Assembly: GCF_037543845.1 (NCBI RefSeq)
Contig: NZ_JBBIFX010000002.1
Location: forward strand, 496,001 to 560,000
From: Gymnodinialimonas ulvae
Lineage (GTDB): Bacteria > Pseudomonadota > Alphaproteobacteria > Rhodobacterales > Rhodobacteraceae
Length of the DNA: 64,000 nt
Direction: 5' to 3'
Below, piece after piece: positions 63,086-64,000 of this stretch. The notes beneath the pieces are model-generated. The model was given only the letters and a program-made list of their open reading frames with translations. It was not told where the DNA came from and made no database searches. The number at the start of each line of letters is the position of its first letter. The first letter of the stretch is position 1. A program made the translations under genes and the position numbers.

Positions 63086-63451
63086 TCAGACGCCAACAGG
63101 GGCGTCATAGGGATCCCCGCCAAATTCATTCGGGCCGACGGTGCCACGTTGTGTGAACCACACCAGCAGCATGATGATGTTCACAATCGGGATCAGGAAG
63201 ATCAAAACCCACCACCCCGAGCGGCCAATGTCGTGCATCCGGCGCACGGATACCGCGATGTTCGGGATCAACAGGCCAAGGCTGACCACGACGTACAGGA
63301 TCGGAATACCGATGGCCGCGTCGATGATCTGCGCGACAATGGCAAGGATGAAGGCGAACAGGGTCCACCACCAGAATTCCGAACGGCGCGCGCGGCCCGA
63401 AAAGTTGGCGTAATTGGCGAAGACATGCCTCACGGCGGTCATGAAATCCAT
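63086..63451 (-). CDS. DUF805 membrane protein (short)
   Basis: 121 aa. DUF805: NFSGRARRSEFWWWTLFAFILA, AVSVRRMHDIGRSGWWVLIFLIPIVNIIMLLVWF and GPNEFGGDPYD. Four membrane segments. ATG 63451 has AAGGAC 8 nt before it; longer frames upstream lack a site. About 40 residues agree closely with the longer paralogue at 62213. Confidence 0.93.
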   Translation of the reverse strand: MDFMTAVRHVFANYANFSGRARRSEFWWWTLFAFILAIVAQIIDAAIGIPILYVVVSLGLLIPNIAVSVRRMHDIGRSGWWVLIFLIPIVNIIMLLVWFTQRGTVGPNEFGGDPYDAPVGV

Positions 63452-63674
63452 GGTCGGTGTCCTTTCTGAAATCCGGTCATAGAGCTTTTGACGCGGCGCG
63501 CATTCGCGGATCTGCACGGCGTGAGCGCGCCCCGTTACCCCGCACCCTTGCGTGCGATCTTTTCAAAATCAACGAAATTAACGAAGTGTGCGGGACGCCC
63601 GGCGCGTCCTGTGCCATTGGTATTGCATCCGCGCCGTCGCCCCGGACGACGCCGCTCCTACGCCCGGGATGCAG

Positions 63675-64000
63675 TCAGCTTTTTGAACCGATCCGCGGCT
63701 CGTCCCCGCTCAACAACCGCGCGATATTGGGCTTGTGACGCAGGAAGATCAGCCCGGCCAGCGCAAGGCATAACAACGTTGCCGTCCCGTGGCCGAGGGC
63801 AAGCGCTGCGGCCGGGCTGAGTGCGGCCGCCACAAGTGCCGCCAGTGACGAGATCCGGAACACACCCGCCGTCACCGCCCAGATCGCGCAGGCCGCAAGA
63901 CCGATCGGCCAGGCCAGCGCCAGCAATGTGCCCAGAAACGTCGCCACACCCTTGCCGCCGTGAAAGCGCAGGAACACAGGGTAGCAATGGCCCAGAAACG
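63675..64000 (-). CDS. plsY: Acyl-phosphate:glycerol-3-phosphate acyltransferase, 3' part
   Basis: The visible C-terminal part, about 108 residues, of PlsY. The first codons on this strand read FLGHCYPVFLRFHGGKGVATFLG, the PlsY second motif (GGKG), and the end reads LRHKPNIARLLSGDEPRIG, the third motif. The rest is several membrane segments. The start lies right of the window. PlsY starts membrane phospholipid synthesis. Convergence with nothing; about 220 bp separate it from the short DUF805 gene. Confidence 0.95.
   Translation of the reverse strand, partial: FLGHCYPVFLRFHGGKGVATFLGTLLALAWPIGLAACAIWAVTAGVFRISSLAALVAAALSPAAALALGHGTATLLCLALAGLIFLRHKPNIARLLSGDEPRIGSKS

Overview
The window is high-GC chromosomal DNA of an alphaproteobacterium, most likely a marine Rhodobacterales (Roseobacter-type) species. 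Supporting signs are a 16S gene of about 1,465 nt, the rRNA operon order 16S-tRNA-Ile-tRNA-Ala-23S-5S-tRNA-fMet, short overlapping operon genes, a perfect CtrA-type site (TTAA-N7-TTAAC), and the content: MsrPQ, plant-type GshA, binding-protein sugar transporters and GMC dehydrogenases. The species call is an inference; no search was run. Both window ends cut a gene: clpB on the left, plsY on the right.

Layout. 1-11 kb: clpB end, small genes, LysR and WYL regulators, a RidA protein, an SDR, two fasciclin-domain proteins, a membrane-anchored glutamate-synthase-like flavoprotein, and msrP-X-msrQ, where X is an exported protein of unknown function. 11-17.1 kb: a complete rRNA operon with a boxA leader. 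17.1-21.4 kb: an AT-richer accessory segment directly behind tRNA-fMet, holding an FkbM methyltransferase gene broken by one in-frame TAG, a second methyltransferase, an APH-fold kinase, a glycosyltransferase and unassigned or decayed DNA. 21.4-27.7 kb: a ROK repressor divergent from a GtsABCD-like glucose/mannose-type ABC importer with an SDR. 27.8-44.3 kb: a MarR regulator, a second CUT1 ABC importer, and a ten-gene catabolic operon (Gfo/Idh/MocA dehydrogenase, CoA-transferase, enoyl-CoA hydratase, two GMC oxidoreductases, SDR, DUF993 aldolase-like protein, LacI repressor, glycerate 2-kinase, Dabb protein) preceded by two LacI-type palindromes.

44.4-51.5 kb: a DxD glycosyltransferase-like gene, ribokinase, a FAA-hydrolase/acyl-CoA-ligase pair, an S49 peptidase with a zinc-ribbon mini-protein and a Na+/Ca2+ exchanger, and a FolM-like reductase. 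51.7-56.1 kb: uvrC, an Imm11-like gene, a hairpin-dense spacer and pgsA-moaD-moaE. 56.1-64 kb: a coiled-coil membrane protein, a BON/OmpA protein, ubiA divergent from rsmE, a small membrane protein, gshA, two DUF805 proteins and plsY.

How the parts work together. The 22.7-44.3 kb block reads as two import-and-oxidise modules, each with its own regulator and candidate operator: a glucose-type system under ROK control, and an unidentified carbohydrate or sugar-acid pathway under LacI control that ends in glycerate phosphorylation and in CoA-thioester chemistry. The second module is the best candidate for an undescribed pathway. The remainder is mainly housekeeping: protein quality control, translation, phospholipid, molybdopterin, ubiquinone and glutathione synthesis, and DNA repair. 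No CRISPR array, insertion sequence or prophage was seen.
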